Shown: positions 54,780 through 63,579 of the stretch, one piece after another
Layout of the letters: each line of letters begins with the position of its first letter
How positions within the stretch are numbered: the first letter of the stretch is position 1
Assembly: GCF_017349075.1 (NCBI RefSeq)
Contig: NZ_JAFMOF010000001.1
Span: 1,178,001-1,242,000 of the forward strand
Direction of reading: 5' to 3'
DNA from: Streptomyces triculaminicus
Lineage (GTDB): Bacteria > Actinomycetota > Actinomycetes > Streptomycetales > Streptomycetaceae
Length of the DNA stretch: 64,000 nt
Notes under the pieces: model-generated
Told to the model about the DNA's origin: nothing
The model's database searches: none
The model's input: the letters and a program-made list of their open reading frames with translations, nothing else
Made by a program: the position numbers and the translations under genes

Positions 54780-55232
54780 GTGGTGCCCATGGTTGCAGCG
54801 CCTTCCGGGCCTTCCGACGACTACCGGGCACTCGAACTGCTCGCCCGCACCCCCTACGGCAGGGTGTCGGTCAGCATGCGCGCACTGCCGTTCGTGACCG
54901 TCGCCCGGCACGTCGTCGTCGACGGGCAGGTGCTGCTGCGGCTGCACGGCGGCTTCGGCTACGCGCAGGCCTGCGACGGCAGCGTGGTGGCCTACGGCGC
55001 CGACAACCTCGCCGGCCGCGAGGAGGGCGACGAGTCCGTCTGGACCGTGCAGTTCGTCGGGACCGCCCGGATCTTCACGCCGGGGCCCGCGGAGCTCGGG
55101 CTCTTCGGCCGGGCCCCCCGCTCGGCGGACGACGCCCCCTTCATCCCCGAATACCTGTGCATAGAACCCCAGTTCATCTCCCTGCACCACCTCGAAGGTG
55201 TACCCGCGCGACGAGTCGAGCACTCAGCGTGA
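54780..55232 (+). CDS. Pyridoxamine 5'-phosphate oxidase-family (FMN-binding) protein
   Basis: 150 residues. Split beta-barrel: ALELLARTPYGRVSVSMRALPFVTVARHVVVDGQVLLRLHGGFGYAQACDGSVVAYGADN ... WTVQFVGTARI. Similar to actinobacterial F420/FMN-dependent PPOX proteins. Start uncertain (GTG 54780, GTG 54783 or ATG 54789). 15 bp before the phosphotransferase gene. Confidence 0.8.
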   Translation: MVPMVAAPSGPSDDYRALELLARTPYGRVSVSMRALPFVTVARHVVVDGQVLLRLHGGFGYAQACDGSVVAYGADNLAGREEGDESVWTVQFVGTARIFTPGPAELGLFGRAPRSADDAPFIPEYLCIEPQFISLHHLEGVPARRVEHSA

Positions 55233-55247
55233 ACTAACATTTGGGGC

Positions 55248-56300
55248 GTGCCGCGCTCACTTGTCACCGATGCCCCACCCGACACCGGCCCCGACACCGG
55301 CACCCTGCGCACGCTCCTGCGCCGCTACGACGGCGCCGGCGAGCCCGTGGCCTGCGAAACCCTCACCGAAGGCCTGCTGAACCGCGGCTACCGCCTCTCC
55401 ACCACCCGTGGGCGCTTCTTCCTCAAACACCACCTGGACGGGGACCGCGAGGCCATCGCCCGCCAGCACGCGGTGACCCGCCGCCTGGACGCCCTGGGTC
55501 TGCCCGTCGCCCCGCCCGTCGCGGACGACGACGGCAACACCGTCACCGTTCTGGGCGGCCGCTGCTACGCCCTGCATCCCTGGATCGAGGGACGCCACCG
55601 CGACGGCGGCGAGCTCACCGCCGCCCAGTCCCGCCGCCTGGGCGCGCTGCTGGGCCATGTGCACACCTGCCTGGAACAGGTCATGAACGGCCCCGAGGAG
55701 GCCGCTGCGGGCCCCTCAGGGGCCTCGGACACCGCGGCCCGGCCGGAGGAGACCTTCACCCTCATCGAGGAGCTCCTGAGGCTGATCCGCGTCCGTCCCC
55801 GCGACTCCTTCGACGAACTGGCCGAACACCGCCTCGTCGAGCGCCGCGCCCTGCTGGAGCGGCACGCCCACCGCAGGCCGCCCGCCGCCGCCACACCGGC
55901 CCGCGGCTGGGTGCACGGCGACTTCCACCCGCTGAACCTGCTCTACCAGGGCGGCGAGCCCGCCGCGATCGTCGACTGGGACCGGCTCGGGGTCCAGCCC
56001 CGCGCCGAGGAGGCCGTGCGGGCCGCGGTGATCTTCTTCCTGAAGCCCGACGGCACGCTGGACCTGGCGAAGATACGGCCGTACGCGCGCGCCTACCGCC
56101 GGGCGACGGGCGCGGACGCGGCCGAGCTGGCCGCGGCCGTGCACCGGGTGTGGTGGGAGCGGCTGAACGACTTCTGGATGCTGCGCTGGCGCTACCAGCT
56201 CGGCGACCACCGCGCCGATCCGGGCTTCCCGGCGTCGGCCGCGCTGTCGGTGTGGTGGACGCGCGCGTACGAGTCCGTACGCGACGCGTTCACCGACTGA
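55248..56300 (+). CDS. Aminoglycoside/choline phosphotransferase-family kinase
   Basis: 350 residues, GTG start. APH-type kinase: catalytic loop WVHGDFHPLNLLY and metal motif AAIVDWDRLGVQPRAEE. N-lobe with ETLTEGLLNRGYRLSTTRGRFFLKHH. Homoserine kinase II/APH superfamily; substrate not predictable. Spaced closely behind the PPOX gene; probably one operon. Confidence 0.85.
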   Translation: MPRSLVTDAPPDTGPDTGTLRTLLRRYDGAGEPVACETLTEGLLNRGYRLSTTRGRFFLKHHLDGDREAIARQHAVTRRLDALGLPVAPPVADDDGNTVTVLGGRCYALHPWIEGRHRDGGELTAAQSRRLGALLGHVHTCLEQVMNGPEEAAAGPSGASDTAARPEETFTLIEELLRLIRVRPRDSFDELAEHRLVERRALLERHAHRRPPAAATPARGWVHGDFHPLNLLYQGGEPAAIVDWDRLGVQPRAEEAVRAAVIFFLKPDGTLDLAKIRPYARAYRRATGADAAELAAAVHRVWWERLNDFWMLRWRYQLGDHRADPGFPASAALSVWWTRAYESVRDAFTD

Positions 56301-56328
56301 GCCGGGCCCCTACGGCCCGGCCCCGGGG

Positions 56329-57924
56329 TCAGCCCGTCGGGCCCTGGGCGGCGTTGCCCTGGGTGGCCGGGTCGGGGGTCGGCGGGTTCGCGGTCGGCGG
56401 CTTGTTGTCGCCACCGCCGCCCGACGGGCCGGTGGACGGCTCCTTCGAGGGCTGGGTCGACGGCACGGTCGAGGGCTGGGTCGACGGCTCCGGGCTCTGC
56501 GGGCCGCGGCTGTGCCAGGTGTTCGTGTCGCCTTCCGAGTCGGAACCGTTGTCGCGCTCACCGGTGTTGCCGGTGGTGCCGCCCTGGTCCTTGGGCGTGG
56601 CGCTCGGCTTCTTCGAGCCCTTGCTGGCCTCGGGGGTCGGCGAGGTGGACACGGTGGTCTGCTTGTCCTTGCCCTTCGTCCCGCCGCCGCTGCTGCCGAG
56701 GGAGCCGCTCTTGACCATGAAGGCGATGCCCGCCACGACCGCGACGATCGCCAGCGCGGCGACCAGCCACATCTTGCCCTTGCCGGCACCGCCCGGGCCC
56801 CGGCCGCCGTTGTAGCCGTCGAAGCCGCCGTCGTCGCCGCCCGGGCGCCGCGGCATGACCGGCTGCTGCGAGGTGTCGCCGTGCTGCGGGTGCGGCATGG
56901 CCGTGGTGGCGCCCATGCCGACGCCGCCGATCACCTGGGTGGCGGCGGTGGCGTGGTCGACCGGACCGGTGTTCCACACGCCCGTGTGGCTGCCGGCGTC
57001 GTGCAGCATCTGCAGGCCGTACTGGACCAGCCCGCGCATCTCCTCGGCGCTCTGGAACCGGTCGTCCGGGTCCTTGGCGAGGGAGCGCATGACCAGGCCG
57101 TCGAGCTCCGGCGGCACCGTGTCCGTCACCTGGGACGGCGGCACGGGGGTGTCCTGGACGTGCTGGTAGACCACCGACAGGGGGGTCTCGCCGGTGAATG
57201 GCGGGCGCAGGGCCAGCAGTTCGTAGAGCAGACAGCCGGTGGCGTAGAGGTCCGAGCGGGCGTCGACGGTCTTGCCGAGGGCCTGCTCGGGAGAGAGGTA
57301 CTGGGGGGTGCCCATGACCATGCCGGTCTGGGTCATGGTCGACGCCGCGCCGTGCAGGGCGCGGGCGATGCCGAAGTCCATGACCTTGACGGCGCCCGTG
57401 TTGGTGATGATCACGTTGGCGGGCTTGATGTCGCGGTGCACGATGCCGTGCTGGTGGCTGTAGGCCAGCGCCTCGAGCACACCCGAGACGATGATCAGCG
57501 CCTGCTCCGGCGGCGGCGCCTCGGCGTTGAGCAACAGGTCGCGGATGGTGCGGCCTTCGACCAGCTCCATGACGATGTACGGCACGACGTTGCGGCCGAC
57601 GGTGTCCTCGCCCGAGTCGTAGACGGCGACCACGGAGTGGTGGTTCAGGCCGGCGACGGACTGTGCCTCGCGGGTGAAGCGGGCCTTGGAGACCGGGTCC
57701 TCGGCGAGATCGGCGCGCAGGAGCTTCACGGCGACCGTGCGGCCCAGGCGGACGTCCTCGGCGGCGAAGACCTCCGCCATGCCGCCGCGGCCCAGCCGGT
57801 GGGTCAGGCGGTAGCGGCCGTCCCCGACCAGTCCGCCGTTACCCCACATTTCAGGCACATCGGGCATTCCGCCCCCGTTGGCGTCAGGGTCGGATGGACC
57901 CTGGGCGCTCTGCGTCTGTGCCAT
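56329..57924 (-). CDS. Ser/Thr protein kinase, membrane type
   Basis: 531 residues. Kinase domain at about 30-300: LGRGGMAEVFAAEDVRLGRTVAVKLL, HRDIKPANVII, MDFGIAR and GTPQYLSPEQA. Then a Gly/Pro linker, a transmembrane helix near residue 400 (MWLVAALAIVAVVAGIAFMV) and an extracellular Pro/Ser/Thr tail with no recognised domain. Divergent from the second kinase. Confidence 0.94.
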   Translation of the reverse strand: MAQTQSAQGPSDPDANGGGMPDVPEMWGNGGLVGDGRYRLTHRLGRGGMAEVFAAEDVRLGRTVAVKLLRADLAEDPVSKARFTREAQSVAGLNHHSVVAVYDSGEDTVGRNVVPYIVMELVEGRTIRDLLLNAEAPPPEQALIIVSGVLEALAYSHQHGIVHRDIKPANVIITNTGAVKVMDFGIARALHGAASTMTQTGMVMGTPQYLSPEQALGKTVDARSDLYATGCLLYELLALRPPFTGETPLSVVYQHVQDTPVPPSQVTDTVPPELDGLVMRSLAKDPDDRFQSAEEMRGLVQYGLQMLHDAGSHTGVWNTGPVDHATAATQVIGGVGMGATTAMPHPQHGDTSQQPVMPRRPGGDDGGFDGYNGGRGPGGAGKGKMWLVAALAIVAVVAGIAFMVKSGSLGSSGGGTKGKDKQTTVSTSPTPEASKGSKKPSATPKDQGGTTGNTGERDNGSDSEGDTNTWHSRGPQSPEPSTQPSTVPSTQPSKEPSTGPSGGGGDNKPPTANPPTPDPATQGNAAQGPTG

Positions 57925-58304
57925 CAGTCCTCGCCGTCGTGTCTGGTCCGCTTCGCACTGAGAGGCGAATGCGCGGGGAAACTCTTTGAAGCTGCCTTCC
58001 GCTAAGGCACGCTACAGCCTCCGGGGCATGCGCCGGTCCGGGATGGACCGGTTATCAAACCCGTACCGGTATGAGCAAGGCAAATCCCGTGACACCTTGT
58101 CGCGCATCCGGTCACGGAACGGGCACGCGGCTTGACGTGCCCGTGGCCTGGGGCAGACTTGGCCGGGATACGACGAAGATTCAACGAGGAACAGCTGGAT
58201 CAGACCTTTGAACAGGCACTCAGAAGAGTCCGAAATGGCCTGTTCACTAGCCTGTTCGATGATCTGTTCGACGCGAGGCAGTGCGCCGAGGGGGAAGTAA
58301 CACC
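57925..58304. promoter_or_regulatory. Divergent kinase intergenic region (380 bp)
   Basis: Promoters for both kinases must lie here. It contains CTGTTC repeats (58240-58269) and a small palindromic stretch around 58060-58070 (GTACCGGTAT). No gene with a convincing ribosome site seen. Confidence 0.4.
58240..58269. repeat. Three CTGTTC units on a 12-bp period
   Basis: CTGTTC at 58240, 58252 and 58264, with the inverted form GAACAG at 58210. Spacing of exactly 12 bp; lies 35-65 bp before the PASTA-kinase start. Confidence 0.55.
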
Positions 58305-59978
58305 ATGAGCCAGGACGGCGCACAGGGCCGTTACGCGGGCCGGACGGTCGGCGGCGGCCGCTACCAGCTGCGCGATCTGCTCGGCGAGGGCGGCATGGCG
58401 TCCGTACACCTGGCCTACGACTCGGTCCTCGACCGCCAGGTCGCGATCAAGACGCTGCACACCGAGCTGGGCCGCGAGGCCTCCTTCCGCGAGCGCTTCC
58501 GCCGCGAGGCGCAGTCGGTGGCCAAGCTCACCCACACCAACATCGTCTCGGTGTTCGACACCGGCGAGGACGACCTCGACGGCTCGACCATGCCGTACAT
58601 CGTCATGGAGTACGTCGAGGGCCAGCCGCTGCGCTCGGTGCTGGACGCGGACGTGGCGCAGTACGGCGCGATGCCCACCGAGAAGGCGCTCAAGATCACA
58701 GCCGATGTGCTGGCGGCGCTCGAGGTCAGCCACGAGATGGGCCTGGTCCACCGCGACATCAAGCCCGGCAACGTGATGATGACCAAGCGCAACGTGGTCA
58801 AGGTCATGGACTTCGGCATCGCCCGCGCCATGCAGTCGGGCGTCACCTCGATGACCCAGACCGGCATGGTCGTCGGCACCCCGCAGTACCTCTCGCCCGA
58901 GCAGGCGCTGGGGCGCGGCGTCGACGCCCGTTCCGACCTGTATTCGGTCGGCATCATGCTCTTCGAGCTGCTGACGGGCCGGCTGCCGTTCGACGCGGAC
59001 TCCCCGCTGGCCATCGCCTACGCGCACGTCCAGGAGGAGCCGGTCGCGCCCTCCACGATCAACCGGTCGATCCCGCCGGCCGTGGACGCGCTGGTCCTGC
59101 GCGCGCTGAAGAAGAACCCGAACGAGCGCTTCCCCAGCGCCGAGGCGATGCGCGACGAGTGCGCCCGGGTGGCCGGCACGGCCATGTCCGCGCCCTCGCC
59201 GATCATCATCGCGGGCGGTCCGCCGGCCCGCAGCGGCGCCGGCGTCGGCTCGGCGGTCTTCCCGCCCGTGGACGGTCAGGCGGCCGCTCCCGGCCCGCAC
59301 AGCGTCCAGACCCCGTACCAGCCCCAGACGGCCCCCCAGAGCCCGTACAGCGGCGGTTACGGCCCTTCCACGCCGCCTCCCGGCCCGCAGGGCTACCCGA
59401 CCGTCACGCAGCCCTACCAGAGCGGCCCGAGCACCCCGCCGCCCTACGCCAACCCCTCGGCCTCCGGCCCCGGCGGTTCCGGCGGCAAGAGCAACAAGCC
59501 GGTCCTCATCGGCTCGGGCGTGGTGGCGGTGCTGGCCGTCATCGGCGTCATCGCGGCCATCGCGCTGAACCGCGGCGGCGGAACCGACGAGGCGAAGGAC
59601 AGCCCGACCCCGTCGGCGTCCGCGGCCTCCCCGGGCGGCGGCGGAGGCGTCACCGGTGGCACCACCGGCGGCGGCACCCAGGCGAAGGTCAAGGAAGGCG
59701 ACAAGTCCAAGACCATCGACTCCGAGCGGTGCACGAAGGCCTACGACAGCTACCGCGACAAGACGAAGAAGAGCGCGCCGGACTTCAAGTACATCTACAT
59801 CGACTCGGTGAAGGAGTGCCTCGTCGCCGCCGGGTGGAAGTACCGGATCGACACGGTGGACGAGAACACCTGGGGCAAGGGCACCGTCATGACCCAGCTC
59901 CCGGACTCGAGCGACCCGTTCGACCCCAAGACCGGTCAGTTCGTGCTCACCGTGTCGTCGGGCCAGGCGCCCTCCTAG
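58305..59978 (+). CDS. Ser/Thr protein kinase with PASTA-like extracellular end
   Basis: 557 residues. Kinase domain about 10-270: LLGEGGMASVHLAYD, VAIKTL, HRDIKPGNVMM, DFGIARAMQSG, GTPQYLSPEQAL. A Pro/Ser-rich linker leads to one transmembrane helix (VLIGSGVVAVLAVIGVIAAIAL) and an extracellular region: Lys-rich stalk, then YDSYRDKTKKSAPDFKYIYIDSVKECLVAAGWKYRIDTVDENTWGKGTVMTQLPDSSDPFDPKTGQFVLTVSSG, a PASTA-like domain with two Cys. PASTA domains bind cell-wall fragments. GAGGGGG ribosome site. Divergent from the other kinase. Confidence 0.92.
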   Translation: MSQDGAQGRYAGRTVGGGRYQLRDLLGEGGMASVHLAYDSVLDRQVAIKTLHTELGREASFRERFRREAQSVAKLTHTNIVSVFDTGEDDLDGSTMPYIVMEYVEGQPLRSVLDADVAQYGAMPTEKALKITADVLAALEVSHEMGLVHRDIKPGNVMMTKRNVVKVMDFGIARAMQSGVTSMTQTGMVVGTPQYLSPEQALGRGVDARSDLYSVGIMLFELLTGRLPFDADSPLAIAYAHVQEEPVAPSTINRSIPPAVDALVLRALKKNPNERFPSAEAMRDECARVAGTAMSAPSPIIIAGGPPARSGAGVGSAVFPPVDGQAAAPGPHSVQTPYQPQTAPQSPYSGGYGPSTPPPGPQGYPTVTQPYQSGPSTPPPYANPSASGPGGSGGKSNKPVLIGSGVVAVLAVIGVIAAIALNRGGGTDEAKDSPTPSASAASPGGGGGVTGGTTGGGTQAKVKEGDKSKTIDSERCTKAYDSYRDKTKKSAPDFKYIYIDSVKECLVAAGWKYRIDTVDENTWGKGTVMTQLPDSSDPFDPKTGQFVLTVSSGQAPS

Positions 59979-60030
59979 GGGGCTCCTTCCAGGGGGCTGT
60001 CGCCGGCCGGGAGCCGGCGCGACCTTACGG

Positions 60031-60071
60031 CGAAGGCCGGTCACCGGGTGCTCCCCGGTGACCGGCCTTCG
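60031..60071 (+). terminator. Terminator between convergent kinase and Bpa genes
   Basis: 18-bp arms (60031-60048 / 60054-60071), 5-nt loop. Confidence 0.9.
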
Positions 60072-60118
60072 GCGTGTCGCGGCGTATCCGTCGTATCCGT
60101 CGAGCGTGTCCGGCGTGC

Positions 60119-60679
60119 CTACAGGTACGGGCCCGAGCGGGCGCCGCCGTGCTGCAGGTCCTCGTGGTCGTCGTCGCCCGACATCCCGGGCGGCAGGGCC
60201 CGGCGCATCTGCTCCAACTGGGCCCGGGCGGCCATCTGCTGGGCGAAGAGCGCGGTCTGGATGCCGTGGAAGAGACCCTCGAGCCAGCCGACCAACTGGG
60301 CCTGCGCGATGCGCAGTTCCGCCTCGGTCGGAATCGTCTCGTCCGTGAAGGGCAGCGACAGGCGCTCCAGCTCCTCCACCAGCTCGGGAGCCAGTCCGTC
60401 CTCCAGCTCCTTGACGGAGCTGTGGTGGATCTCCTTGAGCCGGACGCGGCTCGCCTCGTCCAGAGGTGCCGCGCGCACCTCCTCCAGCAGCTGCTTGATC
60501 ATGCTGCCGATGCGCATGACCTTGGCGGGCTGTTCCACCATCTCCGTCACCGGGACCTCGCGCGACTCGTCGTCGCCCTCCCCGCCGCCGGGGCTGGCGC
60601 TGCCGAGAGCCATGCCGTCCGGTCCCACGACCAGGACGTGCGGGCTCTCCTGCGACCGTTCATTCCTCGGCATATCCAT
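60119..60679 (-). CDS. bpa: Bacterial proteasome activator (Bpa/PafE) family protein
   Basis: 186 residues. Helical DUF2587 domain: PAKVMRIGSMIKQLLEEVRAAPLDEASRVRLKEIHHSSVKELEDGLAPELVEELERLSLPF, typical of actinobacterial Bpa rings, and the C-terminal tail ending GPYL, close to the GQYL tail that docks in the 20S proteasome in mycobacteria. It feeds unfolded proteins to the proteasome without ATP. The ATG at 60679 (MDMPRNE) is chosen; a site is weak. Confidence 0.88.
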   Translation of the reverse strand: MDMPRNERSQESPHVLVVGPDGMALGSASPGGGEGDDESREVPVTEMVEQPAKVMRIGSMIKQLLEEVRAAPLDEASRVRLKEIHHSSVKELEDGLAPELVEELERLSLPFTDETIPTEAELRIAQAQLVGWLEGLFHGIQTALFAQQMAARAQLEQMRRALPPGMSGDDDHEDLQHGGARSGPYL

Positions 60680-60874
60680 GCCGCCATTCTCTCGCACAAG
60701 TGATTTCCCCCTGGTGATGCCCCCGTACACACCTGATCCAACGCAGGGGCGCACAGGGGCGCACAGATTTTCGGGCGCACGCCCGTACCGCCGCCCGCGC
60801 AACGGGCCTTCGCCGCTCCCGCGACGGCCTTGTCGGGGGCCTGTCCGGGGCCTGTACGGGCCCTGACCGGGGTT

Positions 60875-61342
60875 CTATCTGCGGCGCAGGCGCAGGGCGA
60901 TGAAGCCCAGGCCAAGGCCCGTGAGGGCCATTCCGGTGCCCAGCGGCAGGACCCGCATCACCCGCTCCCGGTCGGCGCCGGAGGCTTCGTGCCGGGGTCG
61001 CTCGGGCGCGGCGCGCCGGGCCGGGGCGCGAGGCGGCGCCGGCTTCGGGACCGGCTCCTCGGCGGCCTTCCGGCCCTCGGCCTCCGCCGAGGTGGCCGGG
61101 GACGGTTCGGCGGCTCGGCCGGGGTGTCTGCGGCCGGCGCCCGCCGCCGTGCCGGCCAGGTCCCCGGCCCCGGGCGACGGCGGCGCGGACGGGAAGACGG
61201 TGGTCGACGTCGTGGAGGCGACGGGTATCGAGGGCGGCGGGGCCGATGGCTCGGGGTCGTCCGCCCGCGCGGCCTCCGGCGCTATCAGGGAGGCCGACAC
61301 CGCCAGCCCGAAGAGGATCGCCGCCCTCGTTCCACCGCTCAT
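60875..61342 (-). CDS. Secreted, C-terminally anchored proline-rich protein
   Basis: 155 residues. Signal peptide (AAILFGLAVSASLIAPEAARA), Pro/Ala/Arg-rich middle and a C-terminal RVLPLGTGMALTGLGLGFIALRLRRR: an LPLGTG motif, hydrophobic helix and Arg tail, like sortase-type or membrane-anchored surface proteins of Streptomyces. Role unknown. The motif is only LPxTG-like, so sortase processing is uncertain. Confidence 0.75.
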   Translation of the reverse strand: MSGGTRAAILFGLAVSASLIAPEAARADDPEPSAPPPSIPVASTTSTTVFPSAPPSPGAGDLAGTAAGAGRRHPGRAAEPSPATSAEAEGRKAAEEPVPKPAPPRAPARRAAPERPRHEASGADRERVMRVLPLGTGMALTGLGLGFIALRLRRR

Positions 61343-61481
61343 GTCGCCGTCCTCCGTACGAGTCACCCCCCTACGGACACCCCCACCCTCACACGCGCGC
61401 CGCCGGGAGGCGCGCTGAGCGGCCGGTCGGGTGAACGCGGCCACGGACGGCCACCCTCCTCACGTCACGCCGTCACGCTCC

Positions 61482-62459
61482 TCACGTAGTGAGGAGCACC
61501 TTGCCGACGTGCGAGCTCTCCTCCAGCACCCGGTGGGCCGTCACGGCGTCCCGCAGCGGCAGCGTGCGGTCGACCACGGGCCGTACCCGCCCGCCGGCGA
61601 TCAACGGCCAGACGTGCTCGCGCACGGCCGCCACGATGGCCGTCTTCTCCGCGAGCGGCCGCCCGCGCAGCGAGGTGCCGGCGACGGCCGCCCGCTTGGT
61701 GAGCAGCTTGCCCAGGTCCAGCTCGGCCTTGCGGCCGCCCTGGAGGCCGATGATGGCCAGCCTGCCGTTGACGGCGAGGGCGTCGATGTTCCGGTCGAGG
61801 TACTTCGCGCCGATGATGTCGAGGATGACGTCCGCGCCGACGCCGCCCGTCACCTTGTGCAGCTCTTCGACGAAGTCCTGGGTGCTGTAGTCGATGAGGA
61901 TGTCGGCGCCCAGTTCGCGGCAGCGCTCGAGCTTGTCCTGGCCGCCGGCCGTGACCGCCACCCGGGCGCCGACCGCCTTCGCCAGCTGCACGGCCATCGT
62001 GCCGATGCCGCTGCCGCCGCCGTGCACCAGGAACGTCTCGCCGGGCCGCAGCCCGGCCACCATGAACACGTTCGACCAGACCGTGGCGGTCACTTCGGGC
62101 AGGGACGCCGCCGAGACGAGGTCCATGCCGGCCGGCACGGGCAGCAACTGCCCCGCCGGCACGCAGACCTTCTCGGCGTAGCCGCCGCCGGCCAGCAGCG
62201 CGCACACCTCGTCGCCGACGGTCCAGCCGCTCACGCCCGGCCCCACCGCCGAGATCCGGCCGGAGACCTCCAGCCCCGGGTAGGGGGAGGCGCCGGGCGG
62301 CGGGTCGTAGAAGCCCTGCCGCTGCACCACGTCGGCGCGGTTGACACCACTGGCCACGACGTCGACCAGCACTTCGCCCTCGCCGGGCACGGGGTCGGGG
62401 ACCTCGGCCCACACCAGGGCCTCGGGTCCGCCGGGAACGGGAATGGTGATCGCATGCAT
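61482..62459 (-). CDS. NAD(P)H-quinone oxidoreductase (PIG3/QOR type)
   Basis: 325 residues, zinc-free MDR fold: MHAITIPVPGGPEALVWAEVPDPVPGEGEVLVDVVASGVNRADVVQRQGFY, NADPH motif GGGSGIGTMAVQLAKAVGARV and end region VLEESSHVGKVLLT. It reduces quinones; related to TP53I3-like enzymes. Immediately follows the channel gene on the same strand. Confidence 0.93.
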   Translation of the reverse strand: MHAITIPVPGGPEALVWAEVPDPVPGEGEVLVDVVASGVNRADVVQRQGFYDPPPGASPYPGLEVSGRISAVGPGVSGWTVGDEVCALLAGGGYAEKVCVPAGQLLPVPAGMDLVSAASLPEVTATVWSNVFMVAGLRPGETFLVHGGGSGIGTMAVQLAKAVGARVAVTAGGQDKLERCRELGADILIDYSTQDFVEELHKVTGGVGADVILDIIGAKYLDRNIDALAVNGRLAIIGLQGGRKAELDLGKLLTKRAAVAGTSLRGRPLAEKTAIVAAVREHVWPLIAGGRVRPVVDRTLPLRDAVTAHRVLEESSHVGKVLLTT

Positions 62460-62505
62460 GCCAGCGAAACTACTCCCGGTGCCGTCCTGATTCCCGTGGC
62501 GCGCG

Positions 62506-63579
62506 CTATGCGCCGGATCCGTCCGGGCACGCCCGGACGATCGTGATCAGACGGTCCGTCGCCTTGAGCGGGCTCGCCTCCGGGTCGTCGTACGCCAACA
62601 GCCGGTGGCCGCGGAGCACGGACACCACGAGGTCGTCGGTGTCCCGCACCCCGCGTCCCACCTCGGCCTTGACGACGGGCCGTTCGACGAGGTCGAGGCC
62701 GCTGCCCTTCTGGATCAGGTCCTCCATGACGGTGCCCGCGCTGGGGCTGAGCACGGACATACCCAGCAGCCTGCCCGCGGCGCTGGCGCTCGTGATGACC
62801 GCGTTCGCGCCCGACTGCCGCAGCAGCGGGGCGTTCTCCTCCTCCCGCACCGCCGCCACGATCTTCGCGGCGCGGTTGAGCTGCCGGGCGGTGAGCGTGA
62901 CGAGCACGGCCGTGTCGTCGCGCTGGGTGGCGACGATGATCTGACGGGCCTTCTGGACCTCGGCGCGCAGCAGCACGTCGCTGCGGGTGGCGTCCCCGAT
63001 GACGCCCGCGTAGCCGTGGGCGGTGGCCGACTCGACGACCTTGGGGTTGGGGTCGACCACGACGATCCGCTCCTTCTCCCGGGGGGAGGCGGAGGGACCG
63101 CAGATGGTCTGCACGGCGGAGCGCCCCTTGGTGCCGAAGCCGACGACGACGGTGTGATCGCGCAAGGCGGACCTCCAGCGGGTCAGACGCCATTGCTCGC
63201 GGGTGCGCTCGGTGAGGACCTCGAGGGTGGTGCCGACCAGGATGATCAGGAACAGGACACGCAGGGGCGTCACCAGCAGCACGTTGCTCAGCCGGGCGCT
63301 GTCGCTGTACGGGACGATGTCGCCGTATCCGGTGGTGGACAGGGTGACGGTGGAGTAGTAGACGGCGTCGAGGAAGTCCACGCTCCCGTCCGCGTTGTCG
63401 TGGTAGCCGGCGCGGTCGGAGTAGACGATGAAGATCGTGGCGACCATGACCAGCAACGCCATGAGCAGACGCCGGCCGACCTGCCGTATCGGCGCCACGC
63501 CGTAGCGCGGCAGCAGGACGCGGAAGTCGGTGTCGTGGTGGGCCTCGCGGGCGGCGGCGTCCTGGCGCGGGAGGATCAC
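62506..63579 (-). CDS. Potassium channel with TrkA-N (RCK) domain
   Basis: 357 residues. Two transmembrane helices around a pore with filter TTGYGD (STVTLSTTGYGDIVPYS), then an RCK/TrkA-N domain (HTVVVGFGTKGRSAVQTI ... RIVVVDPNPKVVESA) and a second RCK-like half. Conducts K+ gated by a cytosolic ligand. The GTG at 63579 overlaps the preceding moeA stop. Confidence 0.93.
   Translation of the reverse strand: MILPRQDAAAREAHHDTDFRVLLPRYGVAPIRQVGRRLLMALLVMVATIFIVYSDRAGYHDNADGSVDFLDAVYYSTVTLSTTGYGDIVPYSDSARLSNVLLVTPLRVLFLIILVGTTLEVLTERTREQWRLTRWRSALRDHTVVVGFGTKGRSAVQTICGPSASPREKERIVVVDPNPKVVESATAHGYAGVIGDATRSDVLLRAEVQKARQIIVATQRDDTAVLVTLTARQLNRAAKIVAAVREEENAPLLRQSGANAVITSASAAGRLLGMSVLSPSAGTVMEDLIQKGSGLDLVERPVVKAEVGRGVRDTDDLVVSVLRGHRLLAYDDPEASPLKATDRLITIVRACPDGSGA

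Noticed and set aside
58210..58269. LexA (SOS) box reading of GAACAG/CTGTTC
   Set aside because: The actinobacterial box needs GAAC-N4-GTTC; the spacing here is far larger.
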